Source: Coprinopsis marcescibilis
Lineage: Eukaryota > Basidiomycota > Agaricomycetes > Agaricales > Psathyrellaceae
Assembly: GCA_004369085.1 (NCBI GenBank)
Contig: ML210260.1
Coordinates: 1-64,000, forward strand
Length of the DNA stretch: 64,000 bases
Direction of reading: 5' to 3'
Position numbers and translations under genes: made by a program. Below, piece after piece: positions 23,097 through 35,511 of this stretch (position 1 is its first letter; every line of letters begins with the position of its first letter). The notes under the pieces are model-generated. The model saw nothing but the letters and a program-made list of their open reading frames with translations, was not told where the DNA came from and made no database searches.

Positions 23097-24541
23097 TTAG
23101 CAGTCAAGGGTTAGGAGACCCTTGTTGAGGAGGGTAGCCAAGTGGACGTTCTTCTTCAACACCTCGGGAACCCAGCGAGGCACAGCTTGGCTTTCACCGC
23201 CCTCCTTGGCTGGAACCAAAGAGAGGTTCAGGACGAAACGTTGAAGACCGGTGAACTGCTCCTGCGACAACAGCTTTACGAGCTTGGTCCACACGACGCT
23301 CTCCAACGTCTGCTGGTTGACGTGCATCCCAATGGAGAGCTCCAACGTCGAGAGTAAATTCTTGTCAGGCAAAGATGACAATAAGGACACGATCCACGGG
23401 AGCGGGTCTGAGTAGCGGTTGTTGTTGAGCTTGTACATCCGGATCTCGGTGTTGATCTTGAGCGAATGCAGTTCACCGAGATTGGATAGCCCAAACGCGC
23501 TGGAAGAAAGGTCTTCCGGTGGAGCAACCTTTCGGAGGAGATGGCGGACTGATCCAACTGTGTAAATGACGCACAAAACGTGAGATTAGATGATATCAGA
23601 ATGATTAAATATGACATACCTTCAGGTCCGGGGGTAAGTTCAAGATGCTTGAGTGTGCCAGCACAAGCGTCGACAATCTTAGCCACGCAGAGGTGGTCCT
23701 CGTTGTCAGAGACAGTAAAGTTGATCTTCTGGAGGCGGTTGATGTTGGGACCACTTCCAGGTCGAAGCAACCAATCCGTAGTTCGTCGCAGAGCAATTCC
23801 ACTCTGCTTGATGGTGATATCCTCGAGCTGCGCCGTAGATTCGCACATGATCGAGTCGTCGCTGTTGTTGTCGTTGATCATCGGGGGTTCTGCAGCCAGC
23901 TCGTCCTCCGAAACCGTGTCATCCTTGTCAACGTCATCGACGACGTACAAAGGAAGCAACGACAATTTCTTCAGCTGAGAGCATGACTGGATGACATATG
24001 ACACAGGGATGCGACTGAAACCCCCAAGTTCGAGATCAATGACTGTACCGGTACGCATGATGGAGGTCAACGCGGACCGCAGAGTCGCGGAGAGCGAGGA
24101 CCATGAAAGGTTGGCTTTCGTTGGCGCACGTTCGTGTTCAGGATGAATTTTGCCATTGACAGATATCTTCGCCAGCTTGCTGAGAATGGGAAGGATATGT
24201 TGCAGCGCGGTGTCACTGTACAACCAGGGCTGCTCAAGGACGGAGTCCTCGCATTCGATGACAAGAGCGCGTACAAATGATGTGAGATGGGGGGACGAGA
24301 TGATGGTGTTGAGAAAGCGTTGCGCAGGCGTTGTGTTGCTAGAGTGTTTGCTTTTAGGAGGGGACAGCACAACCTCGGCGAAGAGGCCTCTCTGCGACGC
24401 GTGAAGGAATTGGGGCCCAGTAAGAGCGCAAGCCCGGAGAGTTGGTGGGTGCGACACGTAGCCAATGATGAGCTCGATCAATTCTTGTGGAATAGGAACG
24501 AAGGTAGAGGTCGTCGAATTCATTGTGGAATGAGAATGCAT
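23097..24541 (-). CDS. F-box/leucine-rich-like protein
   Basis: Probably a substrate adaptor of an SCF ubiquitin ligase. The N-terminal block VPIPQELIELIIGYVSHPPT followed by LRACALTGPQFLHASQRGLF matches the F-box pattern seen in many agaricomycete proteins. The remainder is built of irregular Leu-rich repeats (LVIECEDSVLEQPWLY, TGTVIDLELGGFSRIPVS, LKKLSLLPLYVV, LEDITIKQSGIALR, LKHLELTPGPEG). A GT-AG intron of about 60-90 nt near 23540-23620 separates a second exon that continues with VGSVRHLLRKVAPPEDLSSS and ends KGLLTLDC. An acidic linker (DDVDKDDTVSEDELAAE) sits mid-protein. ATG at 24541 (MHSHSTMNS) is the first in frame; 24523 is an alternative. A TATA-like element lies 80-86 bp upstream. 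Confidence 0.75.
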
Positions 24542-25609
24542 CTGTGTGTGAAGCAATGCGGGGAAGGGGTAGTATGAAGAGAACGAGAGGGGAATTGAGA
24601 AACATTCTCGGTGGCTGGTCCTTTATAAAACATGCACAGGGCTGGGAGTACATCATGATTCATGCTCCGGACCATGGTTTTCAAATCGAAAGTTGGGGTA
24701 ACAAGCGAAAACGAGCAATGTCTAAGCTCCGGGAAAGGAGGTATGTTGACGGTGACGAATTCGGCCAGAAGGTCTTGGCAATCAGGTGATTTTCACCCCA
24801 TTTTTGAATCTCTGCGATGCCGAATCACCTTGGCGTCAGGACATTTGACGCCATAAACCAACGTTTTCTACTCACTTTTGTTTGCTGTTTCCGTCGAGAT
24901 CGACTCTTGAACTATCCATGCATATTCCTGGGACGGATATGAACGTGGTCACCCCAAAAGAACCCCCCAGCACCGCTTAACGACCGAATCCCTCATTCGT
25001 TTGTGCTACGAAAGGGTAGCTTATAAAATGAGCAACGTTTGATGGGACGACTCGGATTGAGGCCGGTGCTGGTTGCAACTTACATCGGAATTTTAACGCG
25101 TTCTTGAAGGTCCCAAGTCTTTCGAGATCCGGGGAGGTCCATACTTACTACCGCGCACGCCGCACCGACGCCTTCGAGGGTATTTCCTACTACGATCGTG
25201 CGGCCTGGAAAATTTCCGTCACGCCTTATGAGTCATGGGTATAAGCAGAAGGGGCCACAAGAGGTCAGAAGGCGTTGAAGAGAAACATACCCGGCGTATC
25301 CTTGCTCCGAGTCAAGACCTCTCTTGTCCAATACCTGAAAATCATGGGAAATATCAGCTATGTAAAACAGATTTTACTCCCTTTACGCCGAAGACCATTC
25401 AATCGGAAACCGGTGGAAGTAACTTCAGCTGTGGGGTCAAAGCTGGTTAAAGCTGGCCAAAGGGGCCCAAAGCCATTCATCCATTCTATTCGTTCTTACT
25501 TCCGTTGTACACCCATACCATTTAAGGTTAGTCAACCAATACTGGATAGCGACATCCGCCACCATTTCTGGCAATTGTTCAATTGTTCCTTGAAAGATGG
25601 GTTTAGCTC
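24542..25609. other. Intergenic region
   Basis: About 1.1 kb with the F-box promoter at its left end and probably the 3' end of the cyclin gene at its right. No recognisable gene is seen on either strand. Confidence 0.45.
24621..24627 (-). promoter_or_regulatory. Likely TATA box of the F-box gene
   Basis: TATAAAG on the minus strand, 80-86 bp upstream of the ATG at 24541 and inside a TTTATAAA palindrome. Its position suits a core promoter. Confidence 0.4.
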
Positions 25610-27880
25610 TTAACCCCACAAAAAACACCTGCCACGTTCAAGGCGGACGGTACTCACATCACTGATTCCGACGGCTGCTCTGATGTCCTGTATAACACCT
25701 TCACAGTCGTCTCCTGCCCTCTTCAACAACCGAGCCTTTTTGTCTCGAGCATGGTCAGATGGCAGGCAGCCTCGCTTTCGGATGGTCTTGCAGTGCCAGG
25801 GGGATTGGTACTCCAGGCGGTTGGTCAGGAAAGAAGGCAGAGCGTCGATCAGGGCCGTAGCAACAAGCAGGGACTGAGGATATCGAAGGATATCTGGGAC
25901 TAAGTGATATCAGGAGGTAATTCCGTATCGTGAGGTTGAGAGAACAAACCGTATATGAGGTCATATAGTCGCAACCAGACCTCTTTCTGCACCCCATTCC
26001 ATCCGCCCTCGAAGTGGAGCAACTCCCGCAACGAGGGCAAGGCTCGCCAAACTTCATCAAGGACCGGTTGGGGACTGACACCTACAGAATACGATAAAGC
26101 CGATAGTACATCCCTTTGGGCGGTCTTTGATCCATAAGGTTGAGTATCACACTGTGTCAGTCTCGCGAGCAGGGACATTCACACCAGCACTGACCTCGAG
26201 TTCTTCATAATTGACATCGTGGGGCGCGAGCTCCAGGAATTCATTAGGGTGGATGGGGCATAATGGCTCTAGAAAGTCACGATGGAACTAAAGCGATATG
26301 AATTAATCGATTGTTCCTGGGAGAGAAGAACCAGAAGCCGGGAAGCTTGCCTTGACACTCAAAGTCAAGCACGCCAAGGCGACATCCCAAACCATCAAGT
26401 CATTGACAATGTCGTTCTCCTCGCGGTCAGATCCAAGAAGTCCAGAAGTTGCGTCCAGACCTTTCGGTTGATCTTCATCGTCAGTGCCCGAATATGAAAC
26501 GAGAAAGAAATGACGCAAGAACATCCAGACGGCATGGAAGCGGGTCTGAGGACAGGATGAAAGTTGATCATAGAGATTTGAAAGCTCGGAAACAGTAGAG
26601 GAGATGGAAGCGAAGGATGAAGCCCGAGATGAGGTTTCAGAAGAGTCATAAGCGGTGGATGCACATTGGCCGGAAGGGTGCTTGGGTAACTTCTGCAAAT
26701 AATACGCAGACATAATCAGGGGCTGTTTGGGAGTAACGCGCGAACTTCATACCTCTACAATCCAGGCAATAACGCGCTCCCGTAATCCACGACCCAAACC
26801 AAGAGCTTTCTCCCATTCAACTACAGAAAGTGGAAGCCTCGATACGGATACGGCTGCAAGGTCTGGGCTTGACGTGCGTCTGTCCTCGATGGCGCGCGCA
26901 GGTTGCAAGAAACCATCGCGAATGCGTTCGTTTCCTTCTCGCTCCAAGAATTTCCCGAGCCTGATCTTGGCCGCTGTCTCATTACTGAGGGGAAGCCGGG
27001 GGTTATACGAAGGAGGCGGCGCTATCACCGGCACGTGGTCCATCCAATTACCAGTAAACCTCAAGGAAGAGGGCGATGAAGGTGTCGTGGCGGTATACGC
27101 GGTCGGCTGTGCCCACATTCACACTGGAGTTAGGCACGAAGGAGCAGAAGAATAATCGATTTACCAGTCTCCTTTCCCAATCTTCGATACGTCGATACTT
27201 CATTGGGGTAAGGTTCGCGTCAGTGCGCATGGAAGAGGCACGCTTGATCATCCTATATTCGGGGCTAATAGGTTGAGTGTACTGCGCAACGCTTGCGTTC
27301 GATAAGTGTCTTGGGAAAGAATGTCCTGATACATTAGCAGGGGCAGACGCTAGTGTCAAAAGCCTCTGTGTCAATTGTTTAGAGAACTCCGTGCGACGAA
27401 AAGCCTCTTCTTGTTCCTGAACGGTTAGTCGAGAGGCTTGCACATCATCGTGTTCATATACGTGAACACGTCCACGGCCATGGAGGGCGGACACAGTCGA
27501 TGTTGAAACAGAAGAATCGGAGCTGCAGAGAGAGTATGCGTAGTCGATGGACCGCGTAGAGGATGTCCTGGAGCTTCTAGAGTCCGAAGAGCCTTGATGT
27601 TCCAGGGCAAGCGGAGGGCTACTCGACGCAGGCACAGCAGCTTCGGCAACTTCAAGACCACAATATCCGCCTGACGCAGGGACAGGGCTGCTTAGATTAT
27701 ACGCCGTAGAGGCCGCATATACGACACTCAAAGGACTAGAGGTGACTATATGCTGCGAATCAAACGCTACGAATACCAAAAAAGCTCTCAGTAATCCGAA
27801 CAGGACACAGATAAGCTCCAAAAGCCACGAATACCGCGCATATATGAGCTGAAATTACTTTCGGGAGGACTTTCTTGCAT
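25610..27880 (-). CDS. Cyclin-fold protein
   Basis: A probable CDK-regulatory or related cyclin-box protein. A long, low-complexity Ser/Thr-rich N-terminal region (about 27200-27800) is followed by cyclin-box sequence over several exons: KALGLGRGLRERVIAWIVEV, FHAVWMFLRHFFLVSY, VWDVALACLTLSVKFHRDFL, ELAPHDVNYEELEV, AQRDVLSALSYSVGVSPQPV, DEVWRALPSLRELLHFEGGW and LLVATALIDALPSFLTNRLE. The C-terminal helix ARLLKRAGDDCEGVIQDIRA is followed by a stop at 25610-25612. A good 5' splice site (GTGAGTACC) just before that stop leaves open a further short exon. The 5' end is uncertain: the 27-kb exon has no good ATG, and the ATG at 27880 (MQESPPESNF) would need a splice I could not resolve. The subfamily is not determined. 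Confidence 0.65.
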
Positions 27881-28164
27881 TTTATCACCGATGTCGAGGA
27901 GAAGACAGCGATTGTACGAGCCGGAGTGCTAGAGGATAGAGCCTAAGGAAGAGAAGAGCTGCGGCAGCGTCAGTGGCGTTCTTATCGAGGGAGGGACGGT
28001 GTTTGTAACAAACCACGATAGCAAACAAAGGGGACCAGTGGCAGCTGTCACCAAAACCCATGGAAGAAAACGAAATATATGCTACAAATGTCAGGCATGT
28101 TCAATGCGTATATTACATAGAATCGGACGCGCATGTGTGATGAAACAAACGGGCATTAAGTTCG

Positions 28165-31100
28165 TTATAGAACGCTGGGGAGGAGGTCAGGGTCACTGAT
28201 TATTTGACTTTCGTCGAGAGGTTTCGACCATTTATCTGACAAAAGGATAAATGGCTTAGTATATGAGGTCTACAGAGACAGAAGAAACACTTTACCAGGG
28301 CAAGCAACAAAGTACCCTTCCAGAGCATTGACGAAGCGTTCTTGGTAATCGGCAGGAGGAATCACAGTCACTTCTTTCCCGGACGCGAGGCCATGCTTCG
28401 CCTTGTATTCAAGGGTTTTGGCGAACGTGTAGCTTCCTAGGTAGCCTATGAGCAAAAAAAAATTACATAGATTTTACACATACCAATTGTGTCGACCAAA
28501 CCACATGCTATTTCCTTCTTGCTTGCATCGATGCCCAACAAAAGCCTGGCGAGAAAGGAGATTCAGTCCACATACGAACACCAAACGATAAGAAGAAAGA
28601 GACGCACGAATAATCCATGATATTGCTTTTCGCCAAAAATTCCGCGTCGCTCCTCAACGCACTCGTCAACACAAGCTTCGAATGAGGCCTAACGAGCATC
28701 AATGTCTTTTGCTGGCCCTCGATCCACTCTCCGTCAAATAACGTCTTCGTCGTACCCCCATTCTTGTTCGTAGGCTTCACCTTTCTCCCCTGTATCCCCT
28801 TCAAGTCGAAAGTCTTGGTCACCTGCTGGCCGTAGAAGAGGTTCTCCATCACCAACAAATCAACTTTCGATTGCACATTCCCTGTCTCCAAATTCCGAAT
28901 CTCGATCGTGTAGAACCCCAACAGCTTGGCAAGTGCAGTAGCTTTATTGGCAGTCGAGTCCATGTAACGGAAATACGCAGGTGCGAGATCAATCAGGAAT
29001 TGCCTGTCCGAACAACATCAGCACCCACAGAACAAATATGGGGAGAGAAGGAAACCACGTACAAATCAGCAACATTCCAAGCGTTGACCAAAGTCTTAAT
29101 AATGAACTTCTCGTCACTCGTCTTCCAAAAGTTACTCTTGCTTTTGCCGCCATCTGCCGCCCAATTCGCGCACTTCGACAAACTCTTCACAAATACCTCA
29201 TCAACCCCACACCTCTTCCTAAGCAAATCAAACTGCCTCGCGTAATAGACCGTGCAGCTGAACTTCAGCCTCTTCCCAATCGTCCAATCATATTTGATGT
29301 GCGGTCGTTCGTCGATATGGGGTTCCATGCTATCAGGGTTCAACAGCCCGTGATGCTTTGGGGGTGGTACCGGAGAAAGAGGGAGCTGGGTCTCGGAATT
29401 CAGTACGTATCGCATCGCAGTTCCAAGGCTCGATGCAATAGTGCTTGCAAACGAGGATGATGCCGGGGTCGCGACGCCAGATTTACTGGGAACAGGAGGA
29501 GGGGCCGGTTCATCTTTGGGAGGGACCTGAGGCGACTGATTCTTCTCAGGGGGTATAGGAGGCACCGAAGCCTGATCTTTCGTAATGGCCGCCGCCGCAG
29601 CCACCGTCGTCGTCGCATTCAAAGCAATAGCACCTGCTCCAACAGTAGCATCTGACTCCGCCGTCTCCACAGATGCAGAATCTCCCGCAGACAGGCCAGT
29701 TGTCCTCCTGATATGTGCATTCAAGCTATCTTCATCTCCAACTTCCATCAAAGACGCTGGCCTCGACCCAGCTCTAGAGCCAACTTCAGAAACAGGCATA
29801 TGCTCCAGCTCATGCAAAAGCTCTTCCACACTCTCCCCCTCGGCCAACACCTGCCCACCAACACTTTGAGCACTCAGAGCCACATCCGGTCGCGCCCTCG
29901 CGATAGCAGCAGAGATTACCGTGCCTTGTGCACTCGAACTTGCAGAGTCGACAGGAACCGTAGTCTTTCGCAGGACATCCCGAATTGAGAGTATGGATGT
30001 CGGGTCCCTAATATGTTCTTTCCTCGTGATGACAGCAGAGTACGGTTCAGGCTCGTGCCATGCGACATCGTCCGTATCCGGGTCGGGTTGCTTGTATGTC
30101 GAAAAGAACTTGTAGCTGCTCGGCACAGAGAAGAATGACGACGACGCGTTTGCCACCGCCGGAAGCGATGCTTGTGATGGGCTTGTAAAAGGTATTGGCC
30201 TTGCAGGAGTTAAATTGGACAATTCGCGTTGATAATCGGAGGTGCTACGAACCGGGTCAGTATATTCCGAACGACTCTCTGAAGCACCACTGACCTCAAA
30301 GTAAATGCGATGATACTGCCCCAATCATCCTCCTTGATTATAACATTCGCGCCAGGGACGGCGTGATATCCCTTTCCCCACCACTCTGGCTCACGCTCAG
30401 CCCCTACCTTCACTTCAACAGCCTTTCCTCCACGTAAGTGCTTCTTCTCCCACGCAGCCAACCTCTTCTGGGTCCCTTTCCCAGCACAATAAAATGACCT
30501 CCTAACATCATTTAAAGATTTTACCGGGCTGTTTGCAAGCTGCGTATACAGGGACTGTTCAAGCCTTTGCAATGCATATCTCAACGCCACAATCTTCTGC
30601 GCACAGTCGTCGTCTTTGGGCGGGACAGTTGGTGCAGTCGAAGGTGGGTTTCCTGACTGCGGTTCGAGTGATACCGTTGCTTGAGACACCTGGGAGTCCC
30701 GACTGATTGTCGACTCTGTGGCCGTCTTCACGTCCGAAGAACCTGATTCACCGGAGCTCTCGGAGGAATGGGTGGCCGAAAATGAAAAGTAGTCCGTCCG
30801 GGGGCCGTTTCGAACTCCACCAGCTCCCAGACCTGGTGTGGTCCCACTGCTTGGCGGAAGCGGCACGAGCGCAGGTGTAAGGCTCGCTATTGACGTCGTC
30901 GCTGCAGTCACGACAGCCCCGAAAACGTCATAGGCCTCGTCAGCCGAAGGCAGTCTCGGTAATGACTTTAGCCGTAGGTTTTCAGCTTCGACACTGGAAG
31001 CTATGCGCTCTTCCTATGGATAACAATCAGTACATTGAACATATCGTTTGAGCGGCAGAGAAACACGAACCAAAAGATCCATATATTCCGAAATACCTTG

Positions 31101-33581
31101 CCACCACTGCCGAATTTCCTTCCTCAGCACCTTCTTAGCGGGGTCTTCTTCCTTTCCTACTTCAGCCCCAGTCGTAATTTGACCGTCTTTCGAAGAATTG
31201 ATAGTACCCTCTGAGCTACTATTGCTGGCCCTCGAGTTCACACTCCCGTCCCATCTGTGCATTTGCAGCCGGGGGACGTGTAGGTCAAAGACATTTTCCA
31301 CCTGGGACAGAGCGAAGGTTACTCTTCCTTTCGACGTGCTGAAATGTCTGAGAATGTTGAACTTCGCCTCTGATGTCCTGGGCTTTGTAGGATCGTGTTG
31401 GTCAGTGGCCGCAGTGTCAGCTTTTATGTCGGAGGGAGCATCCGGGGTATTCGGTTGAGGGGAGGACGAGGTATGTTCGCAAAGGGTAGGCGCGATCTTC
31501 AGTAACAGAGGTGAATAGATGAGCAATTCTAAGAATTTGCCAAAGGAAAACAACCTGCCGACGTAAACACAACACGTTAACAAAAACTCGCCTAGGAAAG
31601 ACGATGCAACTGACCATGCTCCATCTGACAGCGCAAGTTTTTCTGTCTGGGCCGAACATTCCTTGCAGCTCAACCATGTCGCTATTGACCCGTCATTCTT
31701 CTTATCTTCCTCATCTTCCTCTGTCTTCCCCTCGGCAATACTCCCTTCCACCCTAACGACCACCTTCATCCCATCATGTACTATCCTGACCTCATGCTCG
31801 CCCCTCTTCCACCCACAGCCCTCCCTCTCACACGGCATGCCGGCAGTATCCAACAGCTCGCTAATAACTTCTCCAAACGTCTGATCTCTACCTGCATCTC
31901 TCGAGAAATACTGGTACGTTGTCCAGCGTGGTTTCCCGCAAAGCTTCGTTCCAGGAATGGAAATCTGCGAAACAGAGGAAACAGCCGAGGGAGCAGGTGT
32001 CGGTACAGCAGACGCATTGGCGATGGTGGATGATGTCTCCGCTGTAGTCGTAGAGCCCGAGTTTTCAAGGGTCGGTGTATGACTGGAATAAAGAACGGAA
32101 ATCTCCTGTTGTCGAACAAAGCCAACAACACCAACCATGCCCTTTCCCCTCGCTTCTCTCCCATCCCATCCAAGTATGCTTCCCAGTCCAACTTTCTCGT
32201 CACCTTTGAGGTTCAATTTCCGCTTCTTCCCCGAATTGTTGGGTTGCTGAACAATCTCCTCTTCCTTCTTGCCGAGCTGAAGGAGAAGTAATGGTGGGTC
32301 GAAGTTGACACCCGGGGATGTGGATAGGCTACCTCGGCTTTCCTCCACGCGTTTTAGTGCGGTTATAAACAATGGCTCCCCGTTACTATGACTGTTGTTG
32401 TTGTGGGAAGGGGGTGGAGAGACATCCCGAGGCTTGCTTGCATTTCCACGCGAAGCACCTCCCAACATGCTCAGCCGCCTGAACACGTAGCCTGTGTCAA
32501 ATGATGGTCGGGCTGGAGATGGATCGGAATTGGGAGACCTTTCGAGATCAAGTGATCCACCGCGAGGGCTGTCCGCAATGGTCGTTTTGGACCTTGCAAG
32601 TCGAGTTAGCGATTTGCGCGAAAACAGCCCCAGAAGGCTGGCTGGCAAGAGAGGGTTGCGATTTTTGCTTGTCGATTCGTCTTGAAGTTTCGGTGGCTCA
32701 GGAATTGATGCATAGCGAGTGGGGGTCGATGTTGATGCGACAATTGGGCGTGGTCGTGGATACTTGAGGGGAACGTGCAAATCTTTCAAAAGACTTTGCT
32801 CAAGCAGAAGCGCGAATTGAATGTATACCGATAGTCGTAGTGCACGAGTGAGTAACTGGTGTTGATGGGATGAAGTAACACCTTTGAGGGTGAACGTCCC
32901 TCCTACCATGCGAACATTCTCGAGGTCTAGAAATAATAAGAACTAGGACGTTATATCAAGCCTCAGTCACTCACCTTCCCACTCCTGCAAACCAAAGAGA
33001 ATCGTAGACCCGTCGTCGTTGGAAAGAGCGAACCTCTCTTTGAAGGAGCATCCAATAGAAGCTGGGATAATGTCAAATCCACTGTCTTCTGCAGGGATAG
33101 GCATAGCGTCGCCGTGGGGTGAGATGCAAAGTACCAAATGGCGAGGAACATCCCTAGGTGCGGCTGGTGCGACTGCAAGGCTGCGTATACGATCCAGAGG
33201 GGTTGCCGGGGCTGGCTTATCTTCCAATGCAACCGGAGATTTTGCCCCAACACTCTCGCCATTTACTGGTTCAACCTCCTCCTTTCTGTCAGCACTGCGC
33301 GCTCTTTTCTTCGCGTTCTTCGCAGTCCTCCCAAGTCTAAGACCGGCCAACCAGTCCCCGCGATTCATGGATTTACTAAGATCGTCCAAAGCTTCCTCGA
33401 ACTCAGATATCCACGCATCCCTCTTTCGATAGATGTCCAATTCGCTTCGAAAGTCGTCAAAAATGTGCCTCAGGAGCCTCGCTCTGTGCAAACGAGCGTC
33501 AGTGGAGAGCGTTGCCGTGTTAATGGGACTGGCGTCGCGCGGCGGAAGTTGGGGTAATGGCTTGTGGTTATTGCTCGCCAT
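28165..33581 (-). CDS. FAB1: Fab1-type phosphatidylinositol-3-phosphate 5-kinase, no FYVE domain seen
   Basis: Makes PI(3,5)P2 from PI3P on vacuole and endosome membranes. The N-terminus (MASNNHKPLPQLPPRDA) leads to a helical region and then a chaperonin-like remnant (GTFTLKGVTSSHQHQLLTRA, LRLSVYIQFALLLEQSLL). A Cys-containing CHC block follows near 31500-32000 (ISIPGTKLCGKPRWTTYQYF, CEREGCGWKRGEHEVRIVHD, WLSCKECSAQTEKLALSDGA, FSFGKFLELLIYSPLL). Long Ser/Pro-rich linkers separate these from the C-terminal kinase (28165-29300), with GGKSKSNFWKTSDEKFIIKT, VMENLFYGQQVTKTFDLKGI and SNIMDYSLLLGID. The last exon was found by splicing: FVACPDKWSKPLDESQ through DLLPSVL, with the stop at 28165-28167. 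FYVE and DEP domains and most of the CCT domain are not visible, and no room for them remains before the next gene. Confidence 0.85.
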
Positions 33582-33633
33582 CCTATCGCTTTCTGAGTCG
33601 TTCGATAGTCAGTTCTGGCGTCATATAGGCCTT

Positions 33634-33795
33634 CTAGAGGTAGGCAGCAGGCCAAGTGCAGGGGAATGAATCAAGATTGTGGTAAAGGTGGAATCCGGGA
33701 CCACCCAAAATGAGGAGCCCAAGCCAAGCTAGGCCAAGCTGTAGCGGCGTGTACCGTGGTTCCGCCGGACCTTCGATGATTTCATCGCCGTCCAT
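33634..33795 (-). CDS. Possible 53-residue single-pass membrane protein
   Basis: An ATG-started frame immediately upstream of the Fab1 gene on the same strand. It starts MDGDEIIEGPAEPRYTP, acidic and soluble, followed by one hydrophobic segment LQLGLAWLGLLILGGPGF and a short tail ending TWPAAYL. The layout looks like a small tail-anchored or inner-membrane subunit, but I recognise no family. It might also be leader sequence of the Fab1 transcript or chance. Confidence 0.3.
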   Translation of the reverse strand: MDGDEIIEGPAEPRYTPLQLGLAWLGLLILGGPGFHLYHNLDSFPCTWPAAYL

Positions 33796-34183
33796 TCCGA
33801 GACCGGAGGCAATAAAATGCGGAGAGCGCCAGAGTGTTAGAGATAGGGGCAAGGTGGAATCTTCACAAAGAGCATATATATGAAGCAGAGAATAGAGTGA
33901 ACCTCAGGCTCTTCATCTTGCACGCTAATATGCATTCAACGCATAACGTCTCATACCTTTTCGGAAGTAAACCTTAATGTACCACTGCAGATCATCAAAT
34001 TTAAACCTTGTCAACGTTTGGAGCTCAGTGTGAGCCCCACCAATTTCATATACTAGGATCTCAAAATTTTGGGGATTGCTGGAAACGTGAATGTAGGATT
34101 TAGAATCCATATAAAGCTGAGCTGAAATTCGATCGTTATTATATACAGATGCATTCCGTCTCCATCCATGCATTTACTTCTAC
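33796..34183. other. Intergenic region
   Basis: A short spacer of about 390 bp between the small reading frame upstream of Fab1 and the 3' end of the tyrosinase gene. It is AT-rich in the right half. No other feature is seen. Confidence 0.45.
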
Positions 34184-35511
34184 CTAGTACGCATACTTAA
34201 AGCAGGAAGGAGATTGACTAGCATCCATAACATCCCTTACAGTGATGTTAGGTCCCAAGGCAGGGAAGTCCATCATAAAGTCCAGCGTGATTTGAATCTT
34301 GCCTTGCTGAGTCGTCGGTCCGGAGAGCTCATATGTCCTCTGCGACGGGTTGGCATTCTGCCACTTCCACCAGACCCTGTCGAGGTTTGCATGGTGGAGA
34401 TAGAAAAGAGGATCTACAAAGAGCGACGATCAGCAAGGGAAGCATAAGACAAATACAGTAAACACGGCTTACCAGCGCCAGCCGAGTAGATGTTGAGCAT
34501 CTCGCCTCCAACGATGCCATGACCAGATCCATGAATGTGCCCCCGCATGAGGTCATCAATGGTCAGCCTGAACCTCTCATACGTCGCCGACGTCTGGATG
34601 ATGTTGTTCACATTGCTCGAGACAACACCCCTCCTCCAGCTCTCGTCGATACCGCGCACGATGCAATGCGTGGTGATCAGCTTTCCAGGTCCACGGTGAA
34701 CCATCACGCCCTTGAATGGTCCATCACCGATGCATCCTTTGTAATTACCAACGTTGGTAAAAGATTCTCCCTTGGGGTCGGGTGGGAGCTTGTACGTTCC
34801 AGGTACACCGTCACCACCGAAGCCAGTGTTGGGATCGAAGATTGGGGAGTTCTTCAATCTGACAAGAGCAGAAAACGGTCTGAGATGCAAGCGCTTATAA
34901 AGCAAAAGGTATGATAAGAAAACTTACGGAAGGGTAGAGTCCGCATCGCGAGACCAATCCCAGAAGCTGGATCCATAATCAATAAGCTAACAAACACTCA
35001 ATCAGAGGTATTATAACGCACGTGAATGGGCCTGTATACCCGCACTCGTTACGCAAAGCGCCGTGGTAAAGATTGTTGAGGTGACGGTGCCATGGCAAAA
35101 AGTGTCCCTGATAAAGGTTCGTCACCCAGTAGTGCATCCTGCTTTCGAAGAAACGTACCACAGAGTGAACCCGTTCGGTCAACAGAATGTGAGTAGCTTG
35201 GAATTCCTCGTATCTGTTTGTCACAGCCTCTCGTTGTTCACGAGGAGGGGTGGTCATCAAACATTTGACGGCACGAATATAGTCGGCCTTCTCCGTGGTT
35301 GTCAAATCACGCCTGGACAATTGGTCAGTCAAGACTCAAGAGATAGCTAATGCACTATTAGTTGATAGCGATGCACTCACCATTCCTTGTGGACGTCAAT
35401 CTGTGAACATGGCGCACGACGGCTGACCGGATGTTCTGCGGGGACAGCAACGACACTTGAGGCGAAGAACCCCAAGGCCAAAGACAAGAGTGCAGCAGTG
35501 AAAGAAACCAT
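34184..35511 (-). CDS. Secreted tyrosinase, type-3 copper enzyme
   Basis: Oxidises monophenols and diphenols to quinones, giving melanin-type pigments. A signal peptide is present at the start (MVSFTAALLSLALGFFASSV, then VAVPAEHPVSRRAPC). CuA ligands lie in RYEEFQATHILLTERVHSV and GHFLPWHRHLNNLYHGALRN, followed by ECGYTGPFTYWDYSLD. CuB ligands lie in DDLMRGHIHGSGHGIVGGEM and DPLFYLHHANLDRVWWKWQN. The last exon reads TYELSGPTTQQGKIQITLDF and ends SCFKYAY with the stop at 34184-34186. It is of the short type with no large C-terminal masking domain. In CuA the motif VHSVGHFLPWHR forms only if a 51-nt in-frame stopless intron (35108-35158) is removed. ATG 35511 is supported by the signal peptide and by a TATA box 46-52 bp upstream. 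Confidence 0.9.

Noticed and set aside
25235..25613. Plus-strand frames of 71 and 112 codons near the 3' end of the cyclin gene
   Set aside because: No homologous motif; codons look random and they overlap the cyclin 3' region in antisense.
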